Assembly (NCBI RefSeq): GCF_029193815.1
Contig: NZ_JARFVC010000006.1
Location: 62,001 to 126,000 of the forward strand
DNA length: 64,000 nt
Source: Cytobacillus sp. S13-E01
GTDB lineage: Bacteria > Bacillota > Bacilli > Bacillales > Bacillaceae_L
Direction of reading: 5' to 3'
Part shown: in pieces, positions 8,005 through 15,222 of the stretch
How positions within the stretch are numbered: position 1 is the stretch's first letter
Layout: each line of letters opens with the position of its first letter
Position numbers and translations under genes: made by a program
Notes under the pieces: model-generated
The model's database searches: none
What the model was told of the DNA's origin: nothing
The model's input: only the letters and a program-made list of their open reading frames with translations

Positions 8005-9228
8005 ATGCAATTATTAAATGAACGGAACTTTTTTGTATTATGGGTTGGGCAGTTGGCATCAATTTTCGGTAATCGCTTTAGTGAATTTGCGATACCGCTT
8101 ATTGTTTTACAATTAACTGGATCACCTTGGCAAGCTGGTTTAGTAGCCGTCTGTTCACAGGTTGCTCCCTTGGTATTGGCCATTCCAGCTGGGACGTGGA
8201 TTGAAAATAAATCAAAGAAAAGGATCGCTATGACAGCCGAAATCGTTCGTGTTTTTGCGATGACGGGTTTAGTATTTGCTGTTAGTTTTGATGTAATCAA
8301 TGTTTGGTTAATGGCCTGGACACTTCTTATTATGGGAGCTGCGGGAGTGTTTTTTAGGATTTCTTTTAATACAATGGTACCGGTTATTGTTGGTAGAAAA
8401 CAGCTCGTTCAGGCCCACAATTACTTTGAAGGAGCCGATGCGATTAGTACATTATCCGGTCCAGCACTAGCGGGTCTGGTATTTGCTACCTTTGGAATTG
8501 GATGGACTTTAGCGATTGATTCGGTTACTTTTTTAATTTCATTTATTGGGATTATGTTGCTTCAGTATGATGAGAAGATGAAAGTAACGAAAGAACGTCA
8601 TTCGGCTTATAAGGACACAGTAAAAGGTCTACGGTACTTAATTGGGAATAGAATACAACGTTTTATTACGTTCAATCATGTGATTTTAAATTTTTCTACA
8701 ACTGCTGTTGTTTTGACAGTCATTATTTTTGCAAATCAAACACTAGAGTTAAGTGTAGTGAGAACAGGATTATTGTTATCAGCTGCAGGAGTAGGGAATG
8801 TGGCCGGTGTATTTTTGCTTAGTAGGTTAAATGGTCTGAGCTGGGGTTTTTTAAATGGAAGTATCATGTTGGTTTCTGGTGTTGGAGTTGGATTACTAGT
8901 TGTTACCGATTCATTTATTACGGCTGCACTTGGCATGTTTTTATTTGATGGTGCCTTATCCATGGGGTTTGTGGTAAATGGTGCAGCTCGGCAAGCGATT
9001 ACACCAGATGACTTTCTTGCTCGAGTTGGGAGTGGTGGGATTTTGCTAAGTGGATTGGTTGCAGTTGGAGGGACCCTGTTTGCTGGTGGGGTTTCAGAGT
9101 TGTTGAGTCCTCGTGTTGCATTGGGGGTATGCGGCTTACTATTGATGTTGTCTACGGTTGTTTCTTGGATGGTAAAGGAAATTCGAAAGCCTTTACATGA
9201 GGTTGAGCCGATAGAGTTAGCGAATTAA
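8005..9228 (+). CDS. MFS transporter (EntS/MFS_3-like exporter)
   Basis: A 407-residue major facilitator with about 12 hydrophobic segments. The N-terminus (WVGQLASIFGNRFSEFAIPL) and the loop after TM2 (PAGTWIENKSKKR, a divergent motif A) match the MFS_3 group, which contains enterobactin exporter EntS and macrolide efflux proteins. The substrate is unknown. AAAGGGGA lies before the ATG. The gene is monocistronic, with a degenerate dispersed repeat upstream and a strong bidirectional terminator downstream. Confidence 0.85.
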   Translation: MQLLNERNFFVLWVGQLASIFGNRFSEFAIPLIVLQLTGSPWQAGLVAVCSQVAPLVLAIPAGTWIENKSKKRIAMTAEIVRVFAMTGLVFAVSFDVINVWLMAWTLLIMGAAGVFFRISFNTMVPVIVGRKQLVQAHNYFEGADAISTLSGPALAGLVFATFGIGWTLAIDSVTFLISFIGIMLLQYDEKMKVTKERHSAYKDTVKGLRYLIGNRIQRFITFNHVILNFSTTAVVLTVIIFANQTLELSVVRTGLLLSAAGVGNVAGVFLLSRLNGLSWGFLNGSIMLVSGVGVGLLVVTDSFITAALGMFLFDGALSMGFVVNGAARQAITPDDFLARVGSGGILLSGLVAVGGTLFAGGVSELLSPRVALGVCGLLLMLSTVVSWMVKEIRKPLHEVEPIELAN

Positions 9229-9231
9229 AGG

Positions 9232-9274
9232 AAAAAGGATAGAGTGGCAGGAGATTCTGCGTTCTATCCTTTTT
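9232..9274. terminator. Bidirectional terminator between MFS gene and ampS
   Basis: AAAAAGGATAGA pairs with TCTATCCTTTTT, giving A/T tracts on both sides, between two convergent genes. Confidence 0.85.
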
Positions 9275-9279
9275 ATTCT

Positions 9280-10512
9280 TTAAAATGCCCAGCTTCCGTT
9301 ACGGAAAACAGGTTCAACTTTTCCGTCAGTTGTAATCCCATCGATATCCATATCAGCAGAGCCAACCATGAAGTCAACGTGAGTGATACTTGAGTTCGCA
9401 CCACGTTTTTCAAGCTCAGCTTTAGGCATTGTTTTTCCACCCTCGATACAGAATGCATACGCATTTCCAATCGCAAAATGGTTCGATGCGTTTTCATCAA
9501 ATAATGTATTGAAGAAAATGATGTTTGTGTTAGAAATTGGTGAGTTATGTGGTACAAGTGCAACCTCACCTAGATAGTGGGAGCCATCATCTGTTTCCAC
9601 TAAACGTTTTAATGTCTCTGCGCCAGCTTCTGCTTTCACATCAATGATACGTCCATTTTCAAAAGTGAGCGAGAAGTTTTCGATTAAGTTTCCACCATAG
9701 CTTAAAGGCTTAGAGCTTGCTACTACACCGTTGACTCCGTCTTTTTGCGGTACTGTGAAAACTTCCTCTGTTGGCATATTTGCAACAAATGGAACGTTTT
9801 GTTCATTTTCGCTTCCGCCACCAATCCAAACATGTGTGTCAGGAAGATCAACTTTAAGGTCAGTACCGGTTGCTTTGTAGTGTAGTGTTTTGTATTTTTT
9901 GTTGTTTAGATACTCTACCTTGCTATGTAGTGTTGCATTATGCTCTTTCCATGCTTGAACTGGATCGTCTAAATCAGAACGAGTGGCTTGGAAGATCGCA
10001 CTCCATAGTTTTTCAGATTGCTCTTCGTGTGGAAGATCCGGGAATACTTTTGCGGCCCATTCGCTTGAGGGAACAGCGATGACAGACCAACTAATTTTAT
10101 CAGCTTGAGCATAGCTACGGTATTTTTCCATTGCTACACCTGCTGCTTTTTGTGCTGCAGCAATACGATTAGGATCTACACCCTTCAATAAGTCAGGGTT
10201 TGATGAGACGATTGATAAAAATGCTGCGCCGCCTTCAGCAAGCTCTTCAAAGCCTTTTGCTTTCCATAGTGGATACTCAGTAAATGCTTCGTCTGGAGCA
10301 AGATCAAATTTCGTGCGAGTTAGTTCATCATCATTCCACTCCACATGAACATTTTTCGCACCAGCTTCATATGCACTTTTTGCAACCTTTCGTACAAACT
10401 CAGCAGTAGAAATAGGGGCATTCACAACAAGAGTTTGCCCTTTTTGGATATTGACACCAACGCGCACAGCTAGGTCGGCGTATTTTGTTAAGTTCTGTTC
10501 AAAAGTAGACAT
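9280..10512 (-). CDS. ampS: Aminopeptidase, peptidase family M29 (AmpS)
   Basis: A metalloaminopeptidase of about 410 residues releasing N-terminal amino acids, cytosolic. The M29 metal ligands can be placed in TEEVFTVP (Glu), YLGEVALVPHNSPIS (Glu and His), ASNHFAIGNAYAFC (His) and ITHVDFMVGSADMDIDG (His and Asp). The start is the ATG at 10512 rather than the upstream in-frame ATG at 10542, because AAAGGAGCC sits between the two at good spacing. The length is normal for the family. Confidence 0.92.
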   Translation of the reverse strand: MSTFEQNLTKYADLAVRVGVNIQKGQTLVVNAPISTAEFVRKVAKSAYEAGAKNVHVEWNDDELTRTKFDLAPDEAFTEYPLWKAKGFEELAEGGAAFLSIVSSNPDLLKGVDPNRIAAAQKAAGVAMEKYRSYAQADKISWSVIAVPSSEWAAKVFPDLPHEEQSEKLWSAIFQATRSDLDDPVQAWKEHNATLHSKVEYLNNKKYKTLHYKATGTDLKVDLPDTHVWIGGGSENEQNVPFVANMPTEEVFTVPQKDGVNGVVASSKPLSYGGNLIENFSLTFENGRIIDVKAEAGAETLKRLVETDDGSHYLGEVALVPHNSPISNTNIIFFNTLFDENASNHFAIGNAYAFCIEGGKTMPKAELEKRGANSSITHVDFMVGSADMDIDGITTDGKVEPVFRNGSWAF

Positions 10513-10631
10513 AATTTGGCTCCTTTGGTATGTATTTTTCACTTTACTATTGTATCATTTGTTTTGGGGACGGGGAATTGGGAATGTAGTGTGGTAGTGA
10601 ATTTTGTGCACCATTTAGAACGGGCTGTTCT

Positions 10632-10758
10632 TAGACGAGTATTTTTAGCATTTTGGCGAGTATTTTAGTTGAGTAGACGAGTATATAGAAAAATAGATGA
10701 GTATTTTGAAAGAATTGGCGAGTATTTTTGCTAAATAAACGAGTATTTAAAAATTTGT
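10632..10758 (+). repeat. Array of six ~21-bp direct repeats, upstream of the NERD gene
   Basis: The core CGAGTAT (one copy TGAGTAT) begins at 10636, 10657, 10678, 10698, 10719 and 10740, that is every 21, 21, 20, 21 and 21 bases. The consensus unit begins GRCGAGTATTTT and is followed by about ten variable AT-rich bases. All units have the same orientation. Two-helical-turn spacing suggests a row of protein-binding sites rather than coding sequence; all reading frames contain stops. Confidence 0.85.
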
Positions 10759-10827
10759 CACAATATCTAACAGGTACGGCCAAGATAGATGTAGAAATAC
10801 TATGTATGAAAGGAGCAGTGACAGATT

Positions 10828-11805
10828 TTGACTAAAAAACCTACAAAAATACTTAAGTTAGAGGCTCTTTTAAGGAGGCTACCACCAATTTACGACAGGA
10901 GGCCAAAAATTGAGGAAGAGTTAGCAATTAGTAAAGCAGGCCACAGGGGGGAGCAATCATTAGCTTACCATTTAAAATTTATTCAACATAAAAACTATCA
11001 AATAGTAAAGGATATTCGATTAAATCATTTAGAAGATTTATATTTTCAAATGGATACACTCATTTTGTCGGGCCGTTTTATTCTTAATCTCGATGCGAAA
11101 AATATGTCCGGAACACTTTATTTTGATCAAGACTTTGACCAGCTTATTCGAACAGGTCAAAATGGAAAAGTTGAAGCTTTTTTAAATCCAATTCTACAAG
11201 TACAAAGGCAAGAGCTTCAACTTCAGTCATGGTTAAAAAAGCATAAGTTTCCACCCGTACCTATCGTCTCACTTGTTCTGATAAGTAATCCTTCCTCCAT
11301 TATTAAAACCGCACCCCAACATATAAAATTAGTACAAAAGGTTGTCTTCCACAGTGCGAAACTTCCCTTTATCTTAGAATCACTTGAAAAAGCCTACCAA
11401 AAGGACATACTTACAACTTCTCAAGTAAATAAACTTTCAAAACTACTCATCAAGCAAAACACTCCATTACTGCCAGGTTATTTACAAAAATTTAAAATAA
11501 GCCAATCTGAGCTTTTAACTGGAGTGCATTGCCGAACCTGTAATTCGCTACCGTTAACTAGGGCAAAAGGTAAATGGTATTGCCGAGTGTGTGAGCACTA
11601 TTCGGTTGATGCGCATATTGCTTCGTTGGTAGATTATTTTCTTCTAAAGGGAGACACGATTACTAATAGGGAGTGTAGGGAGTTTTTGCAGATAAGCTCT
11701 AAAGACGTTGCAGGAAAACTATTAACTTCCTTAAATCTACCATTTACGGGTAGCTTTAAGGATAGGGTGTATAATCTAGGATCACTAATCGGTAGACTAG
11801 ATTAG
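10828..11805 (+). CDS. NERD-domain protein with C-terminal zinc ribbon
   Basis: A 325-residue protein. The N-terminal half is a NERD (nuclease-related) domain: GHRGEQSLAYHL (about residues 32-43), then DTLILSGRFILNLDAKNMSGTLYFD, which supplies the conserved acidic and D-x-K positions. The C-terminal part carries two CxxC pairs, CRTCNS and CRVCEHY (about residues 238-260), as a zinc ribbon. The start is TTG at 10828 behind AAGGAG, with rather long spacing. NERD proteins are thought to be nuclease-like, and their cellular role is poorly defined. This gene alone lies between two arrays of ~21-bp repeats that share the same core, which suggests a shared binding protein. Confidence 0.8.
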   Translation: MTKKPTKILKLEALLRRLPPIYDRRPKIEEELAISKAGHRGEQSLAYHLKFIQHKNYQIVKDIRLNHLEDLYFQMDTLILSGRFILNLDAKNMSGTLYFDQDFDQLIRTGQNGKVEAFLNPILQVQRQELQLQSWLKKHKFPPVPIVSLVLISNPSSIIKTAPQHIKLVQKVVFHSAKLPFILESLEKAYQKDILTTSQVNKLSKLLIKQNTPLLPGYLQKFKISQSELLTGVHCRTCNSLPLTRAKGKWYCRVCEHYSVDAHIASLVDYFLLKGDTITNRECREFLQISSKDVAGKLLTSLNLPFTGSFKDRVYNLGSLIGRLD

Positions 11806-11809
11806 TTGG

Positions 11810-11906
11810 AGTACGAGTATATCTGAAAATTTCAAGACTATTTCATAGTTATTGACGAGTATTTGGCTAAAACCACGAGTATTTCCTCAATTTATACGAG
11901 AATTAC
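11810..11906 (+). repeat. Array of five ~21-bp direct repeats, downstream of the NERD gene
   Basis: Units with the same CGAGTAT core and orientation as the upstream array begin at 11814, about 11835 (degenerate, GACTATTT), 11856, 11876 and 11897 (CGAGAAT). The period is again 21, 21, 20 and 21 bases. It starts six bases after the NERD stop codon. Confidence 0.82.
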
Positions 11907-12009
11907 CTTTTTTTTACAATTAATAACCTTCCACAGTCCACCCCATTGGCAAAAATCAACAATCCCCTATATAATCAATCTATATATCTACTAATTTGGA
12001 GGCAAAATC

Positions 12010-12453
12010 ATGCTAATTAAATGGATTTTTCCACTCCTAGCGGTGATCGGTGGGGTGGCTGTTGCAATTCAGGCGAGTATAAATGGTGGACTTGGTAAAA
12101 AAATTGGTACTCTTGAAGGATCTGTCGTGTCATTTTCGATTGGTACTCTCGCATTACTGTTCATCGTCATCTTTTTTGGAAAAGGAAATATTGCGTCTGT
12201 TACGACAATTCCGAAGTGGCAGCTGACTGGAGGATTACTCGGGGCATTTTATGTGTTTGCAATTATTCTTGTTGTACCAAAAATTGGAGTTGCTGCAGGG
12301 TTAACTGCTGTTATAGTAGGGCAATTGGTAATGAGTGCTGTAATTGATCACTTTGGCTTGTTTGGTAGCCGTCAAATTCCATTTGATTATAAAAGAGGTT
12401 TGGCGCTAATTCTCCTGTTTTGTTCTTTGTTTTTATTTTATAAAAAGGTGTAA
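12010..12453 (+). CDS. DMT-superfamily membrane protein, YdcZ (DUF606) family
   Basis: A 147-residue membrane protein with about five hydrophobic segments. The N-terminus (AVAIQASINGGLGKKIG, then VVSFSIGTLAL) and the later GGLLGAFYVFAIILVVPKIGVA are typical of the DUF606/YdcZ half-size drug/metabolite transporters. Such proteins usually act as dimers, often encoded by gene pairs. Here it stands alone. The ATG is preceded by TTGGAGGCAAAATC. A strong terminator follows within 20 bases. Confidence 0.82.
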   Translation: MLIKWIFPLLAVIGGVAVAIQASINGGLGKKIGTLEGSVVSFSIGTLALLFIVIFFGKGNIASVTTIPKWQLTGGLLGAFYVFAIILVVPKIGVAAGLTAVIVGQLVMSAVIDHFGLFGSRQIPFDYKRGLALILLFCSLFLFYKKV

Positions 12454-12470
12454 ATACGTTAATAGAAAAT

Positions 12471-12500
12471 GAAAAAGAGCTTGGAAACAAGCTCTTTTTC
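12471..12500 (+). terminator. Terminator after the YdcZ-type gene
   Basis: GAAAAAGAGCTT pairs perfectly with AAGCTCTTTTTC around a 6-base loop. Confidence 0.85.
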
Positions 12501-12502
12501 AA

Positions 12503-12664
12503 AAGATAAGAAAGTATAAAAATTTGAACCTAGTTTTAGTGTCTAGCTCCGGGCGCCATCGGCTCGAGGTCATAAGCCAATCCCTTCCCGAAGGCAAAAA
12601 ACGCCTTCAGTCAGGGCTCGTCTTATGCTTGTCGCCGATAGGCGGGCGCCCTGCGCTTTTCTTA
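12503..12664 (+). repeat. Dispersed intergenic repeat, copy B (complete)
   Basis: It begins with the AAAGATAAGAAAGTATAAAA leader, continues with GTGTCTAGCTCCGGGCGCC, and ends GGCGGGCGCCCTGCGCTTTTCTT. The outer GGGCGCC/GGCGCCC, the inner CATAAG/CTTATG and the central GAAGGC/GCCTTC can pair, giving a long stem with nested arms. Confidence 0.88.
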
Positions 12665-12665
12665 A

Positions 12666-12730
12666 ATTATAAGCATAAAATTTGAACTTAGTTTGGATGT
12701 CTAGCTCCCGGCGCCCTGCACTTTTCTTGT
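12666..12730 (+). repeat. Dispersed repeat, internally deleted copy B2
   Basis: A short second copy directly after copy B: the leader (AATTTGAACTTAGTTTGGA), TGTCTAGCTCCCGGCGCCC and TGCACTTTTCTTG, with the whole central hairpin missing. The left and right ends are joined at the GGCGCC core, as expected for deletion between the two arms of the palindrome. Confidence 0.75.
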
Positions 12731-12880
12731 TTATGTTGTTATGATGATAGTCAAAGTAATAACGAGCACTACTACAATGAGTAGTTTGATACCTTTAGGA
12801 AGAGTATCTTTACCTTTTGCATTTATTTTTTGCTCAGAGTCATTGACGGCTTTACGATAATTAGGATTACAGCAACCCAT
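12731..12880 (-). CDS. Small membrane protein paired with the CstA-family transporter (49 aa)
   Basis: A 49-codon frame whose ATG lies two bases after the stop codon of the CstA gene, so translation is almost certainly coupled. The product starts MGCCNPNYRKAV, has a basic hydrophilic middle and ends in one hydrophobic helix of about 18 residues (LLIVVVLVITLTIIITT). CstA-family transporters in other bacteria commonly have a tiny partner encoded directly downstream (YbdD/YjiX in E. coli). This one is not an obvious sequence homologue of those. The paired cysteines near the N-terminus could bind metal or lipid. Confidence 0.72.
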   Translation of the reverse strand: MGCCNPNYRKAVNDSEQKINAKGKDTLPKGIKLLIVVVLVITLTIIITT

Positions 12881-12882
12881 CC

Positions 12883-14328
12883 TTATGCAGCCTTATCAAA
12901 TACATCTTCGTCAAGTTTTACGTTATTATTTCGAGCTTTAACAGCTGCTTTGAAGAAGAGTACTATAATAGCGACTGTTATAATTGCTGCTCCAATATAG
13001 GAAACGTTCATCGCTAAACCTAATCCAATTTTGGCGTTTAAAATATAAGTTGATGTTGCCGTTGTCATAAAAATTGCTGGAATCATGGCAATCCAGTATT
13101 GTTTCTTTGCAATAAACAAGTACATTGCACCAACCCAGAGGGCAATTACTGCAGTTGATTGGTTAGCCCATGAGAAGTAGCGCCATAACAGTGTGAAATC
13201 TATTTTGGTTAATGCAAATGAAATGACGAATAAAGGAAGGGCAATCCATAAACGGCTAGTAATTTTCTTTTGCGCAATATTCATATAGTCAGCAATAATC
13301 ATACGTGCACTTCGGAATGCAGTGTCACCAGAAGTAATTGGGAGAATAATTACCCCAAGTACAGCAAGCGTTCCACCAATTGCGCCAAGCATTGCGATTG
13401 AAACTTCGCTAACAACTGCTCCAGGTCCACCTGTTGCAAGAATTTCGCTTAATGTTACCCCATCAAATAAACTCATTGCTGCTGCAGCCCAGATCATTGC
13501 AATGATACCTTCAGCAATCATCATTCCGTAGAAAATGAAACGTCCTTGACTTTCATTTTGAGTTGTACGTGAGATAATTGGTGTTTGTGTTGCATGGAAG
13601 CCTGAAAGAGCACCACATGAAATGGTTAAAAATAATAACGGAAAGATTGCCGCATTACCAGGATGCATGTTCTCAAATGTTAATTCAGGGATAGGAGCAC
13701 CTGTTATAATTAAAGCTCCCCCTACACCAACAGCACTAATGACTAGTAGAGCGCCGAAGTATGGATATAAACGTCCAATAATTTTATCAACTGGTAATAG
13801 AGTAGCTAAAACATAGTAAACAAAAATTGCTGCGATAATAAGACCCAATGCTACTTTGCCGTCCATTAATGTGTAAAGGAGGCCAGCTGGTGCAGTTACA
13901 AACACAGTTCCTACTAATAAAAGGAGTAGAATTGCAAACGCATTCACAACGTGCTTCATTACTTTACCTAAAAATTTACCCGCAAGTTCTGGCAAATGGG
14001 CACCACGATTTCGAATGGAGATCATACCTGTTAAATAATCATGTACAGCTCCTGCAAATATACAACCTACTACTATCCAAACGAAAGCTACAGGGCCGTA
14101 TAAAGCACCCATGATTGGACCAAATATTGGACCAACACCAGCAATGTTTAAAAGCTGTATCAATGAATTATTTTTTTTGCCCATTGGCATGTAATCTACA
14201 CCATCACTATTAGAGTAGGCAGGTGTCTTGCGTCCTTCATTAACACCGAAAACCTTTTCTACGAATTTACCATAAGTGAAATAACCTACAACTAATAAAA
14301 TAATACTAGCTATAAATGTAAACATCAT
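12883..14328 (-). CDS. CstA-family carbon starvation transporter (pyruvate/peptide)
   Basis: A 481-residue polytopic protein of the CstA family. GPIFGPIMGALYGPVAFVWIVVGCIFAGAVHDYLTGMISIRNRG is spread over the N-terminal third, and SGCHATQTP-like CGALSGFHATQTPIISRTTQNE is characteristic. E. coli relatives BtsT and CstA take up pyruvate and peptides on nutrient limitation. The start is the ATG at 14328 behind GAAAGGGG. Directly upstream on the same strand are a LytTR response regulator and a LytS-type kinase, an arrangement matching BtsSR control of BtsT. The substrate here is inferred, not shown. Confidence 0.88.
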   Translation of the reverse strand: MMFTFIASIILLVVGYFTYGKFVEKVFGVNEGRKTPAYSNSDGVDYMPMGKKNNSLIQLLNIAGVGPIFGPIMGALYGPVAFVWIVVGCIFAGAVHDYLTGMISIRNRGAHLPELAGKFLGKVMKHVVNAFAILLLLLVGTVFVTAPAGLLYTLMDGKVALGLIIAAIFVYYVLATLLPVDKIIGRLYPYFGALLVISAVGVGGALIITGAPIPELTFENMHPGNAAIFPLLFLTISCGALSGFHATQTPIISRTTQNESQGRFIFYGMMIAEGIIAMIWAAAAMSLFDGVTLSEILATGGPGAVVSEVSIAMLGAIGGTLAVLGVIILPITSGDTAFRSARMIIADYMNIAQKKITSRLWIALPLFVISFALTKIDFTLLWRYFSWANQSTAVIALWVGAMYLFIAKKQYWIAMIPAIFMTTATSTYILNAKIGLGLAMNVSYIGAAIITVAIIVLFFKAAVKARNNNVKLDEDVFDKAA

Positions 14329-14358
14329 AAAACCCCTTTCTTGAATCCGCTTACACTC

Positions 14359-14390
14359 ATTATAAAGAAAGAGGGGGAAATATGACGGTT
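14359..14390 (-). promoter_or_regulatory. Possible activated promoter of the CstA-type gene
   Basis: On the minus strand a perfect TATAAT lies at 14364-14359, about 30 bases before the start codon. No good -35 hexamer precedes it. The position is occupied by ACCGTCAT, which could be half of a LytTR-type operator. A consensus -10 without a -35 fits a promoter that depends on the adjacent response regulator. This is inference only. Confidence 0.4.
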
Positions 14391-14446
14391 TTGTGTCTGA
14401 CATGTTGTTTTTACTGTTTAAGATGTTTCAAAAGCCACTTAACATG

Positions 14447-15187
14447 TTAAAGTTCAAGTCGAGTGCGCAGCTCCTTTACATAATTCCGACTGACAGAAAG
14501 AAGTTCCTTTTTCCCTTGTAGTTCCAACTGAAAGGCGCCATTAAACCAAGGTGTTAACCGTGTCACATAAGTTAAATTGACTAGATAGCTTTTATGAATC
14601 CGAAAAAATGAATGTTCTTTCAAACGCATTTCTAAGTCCTTTAAAGCAGTTTTTGTTTCATAAAGATGTTCTTTAGTAACAATTTTTGTATAACGCTCAT
14701 CCCGGTAAACATACAAAATGTTAGTCGGTTGGAGATAAAGAATCTCGTCATCACCTTCAACTGCCAATTTACTAGGGGGGCTTGTATTTGGTTGATTTCC
14801 GTTAGTAGGTATACCTAAACTACGTTGGATCCTTGAAATGGTTTCTCTTAGTTGAACATCATCAAAAGGCTTTAGCAAATAATCAATTGCTTCATGGCGA
14901 AAAGCTTCGACAGCAAAATTTGGATAGGCAGTTGCAAACACGATTAAAGGTATATGCTTGCATTCTTTAACAGCTCTTGCAACCTCAATCCCGTTCATTT
15001 TTGGCATTTCTATATCTAAAAAAATGACATCGGGCTGAAGCTGAAGGATCTTCATTATGCCATTTTCACCTGTATCAGCTTCTCCTATAACTTCTAAAAA
15101 ATCATACTCTTTTAAAAGATGACGCAATTCTTCACGGCTATAGCGTTCGTCATCAATTATGAGTACCTTTATTGAATGTTTCATCAT
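14447..15187 (-). CDS. LytTR-family response regulator
   Basis: A 246-residue two-domain regulator. The receiver domain contains DDERYSREELRHLL, the phospho-acceptor Asp in DVIFLDIEMPKMNG (about residue 59) and the Lys of LLKPFDD. The C-terminal part from about residue 140 is a LytTR DNA-binding domain ending RIHKSYLVNLTYV...LSVSRNYVKELR. GGGGGAAT precedes two successive ATG codons, 15187 and 15184. It sits 35 bases after the kinase gene and in front of the CstA-type transporter, which is its likely target. Confidence 0.92.
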   Translation of the reverse strand: MMKHSIKVLIIDDERYSREELRHLLKEYDFLEVIGEADTGENGIMKILQLQPDVIFLDIEMPKMNGIEVARAVKECKHIPLIVFATAYPNFAVEAFRHEAIDYLLKPFDDVQLRETISRIQRSLGIPTNGNQPNTSPPSKLAVEGDDEILYLQPTNILYVYRDERYTKIVTKEHLYETKTALKDLEMRLKEHSFFRIHKSYLVNLTYVTRLTPWFNGAFQLELQGKKELLSVSRNYVKELRTRLEL

Positions 15188-15222
15188 TATTCCCCCGAAT
15201 CTTAATGAGTAAAATATAGAAC

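Noticed and set aside
7827..8021. 64-codon plus-strand ORF in front of the MFS gene
   Set aside because: It lies inside dispersed repeat copy A. Its composition (CTGCASADVRYRTW) is that of the translated repeat, and there is no ribosome site.
9273..9569. 98-codon ORF overlapping ampS
   Set aside because: Shadow frame of a well-supported aminopeptidase gene on the same strand.
10632..11906. CRISPR array
   Set aside because: Repeats are only about 10-11 bases, degenerate and 21 bases apart; there are no constant-length unique spacers and no cas genes.
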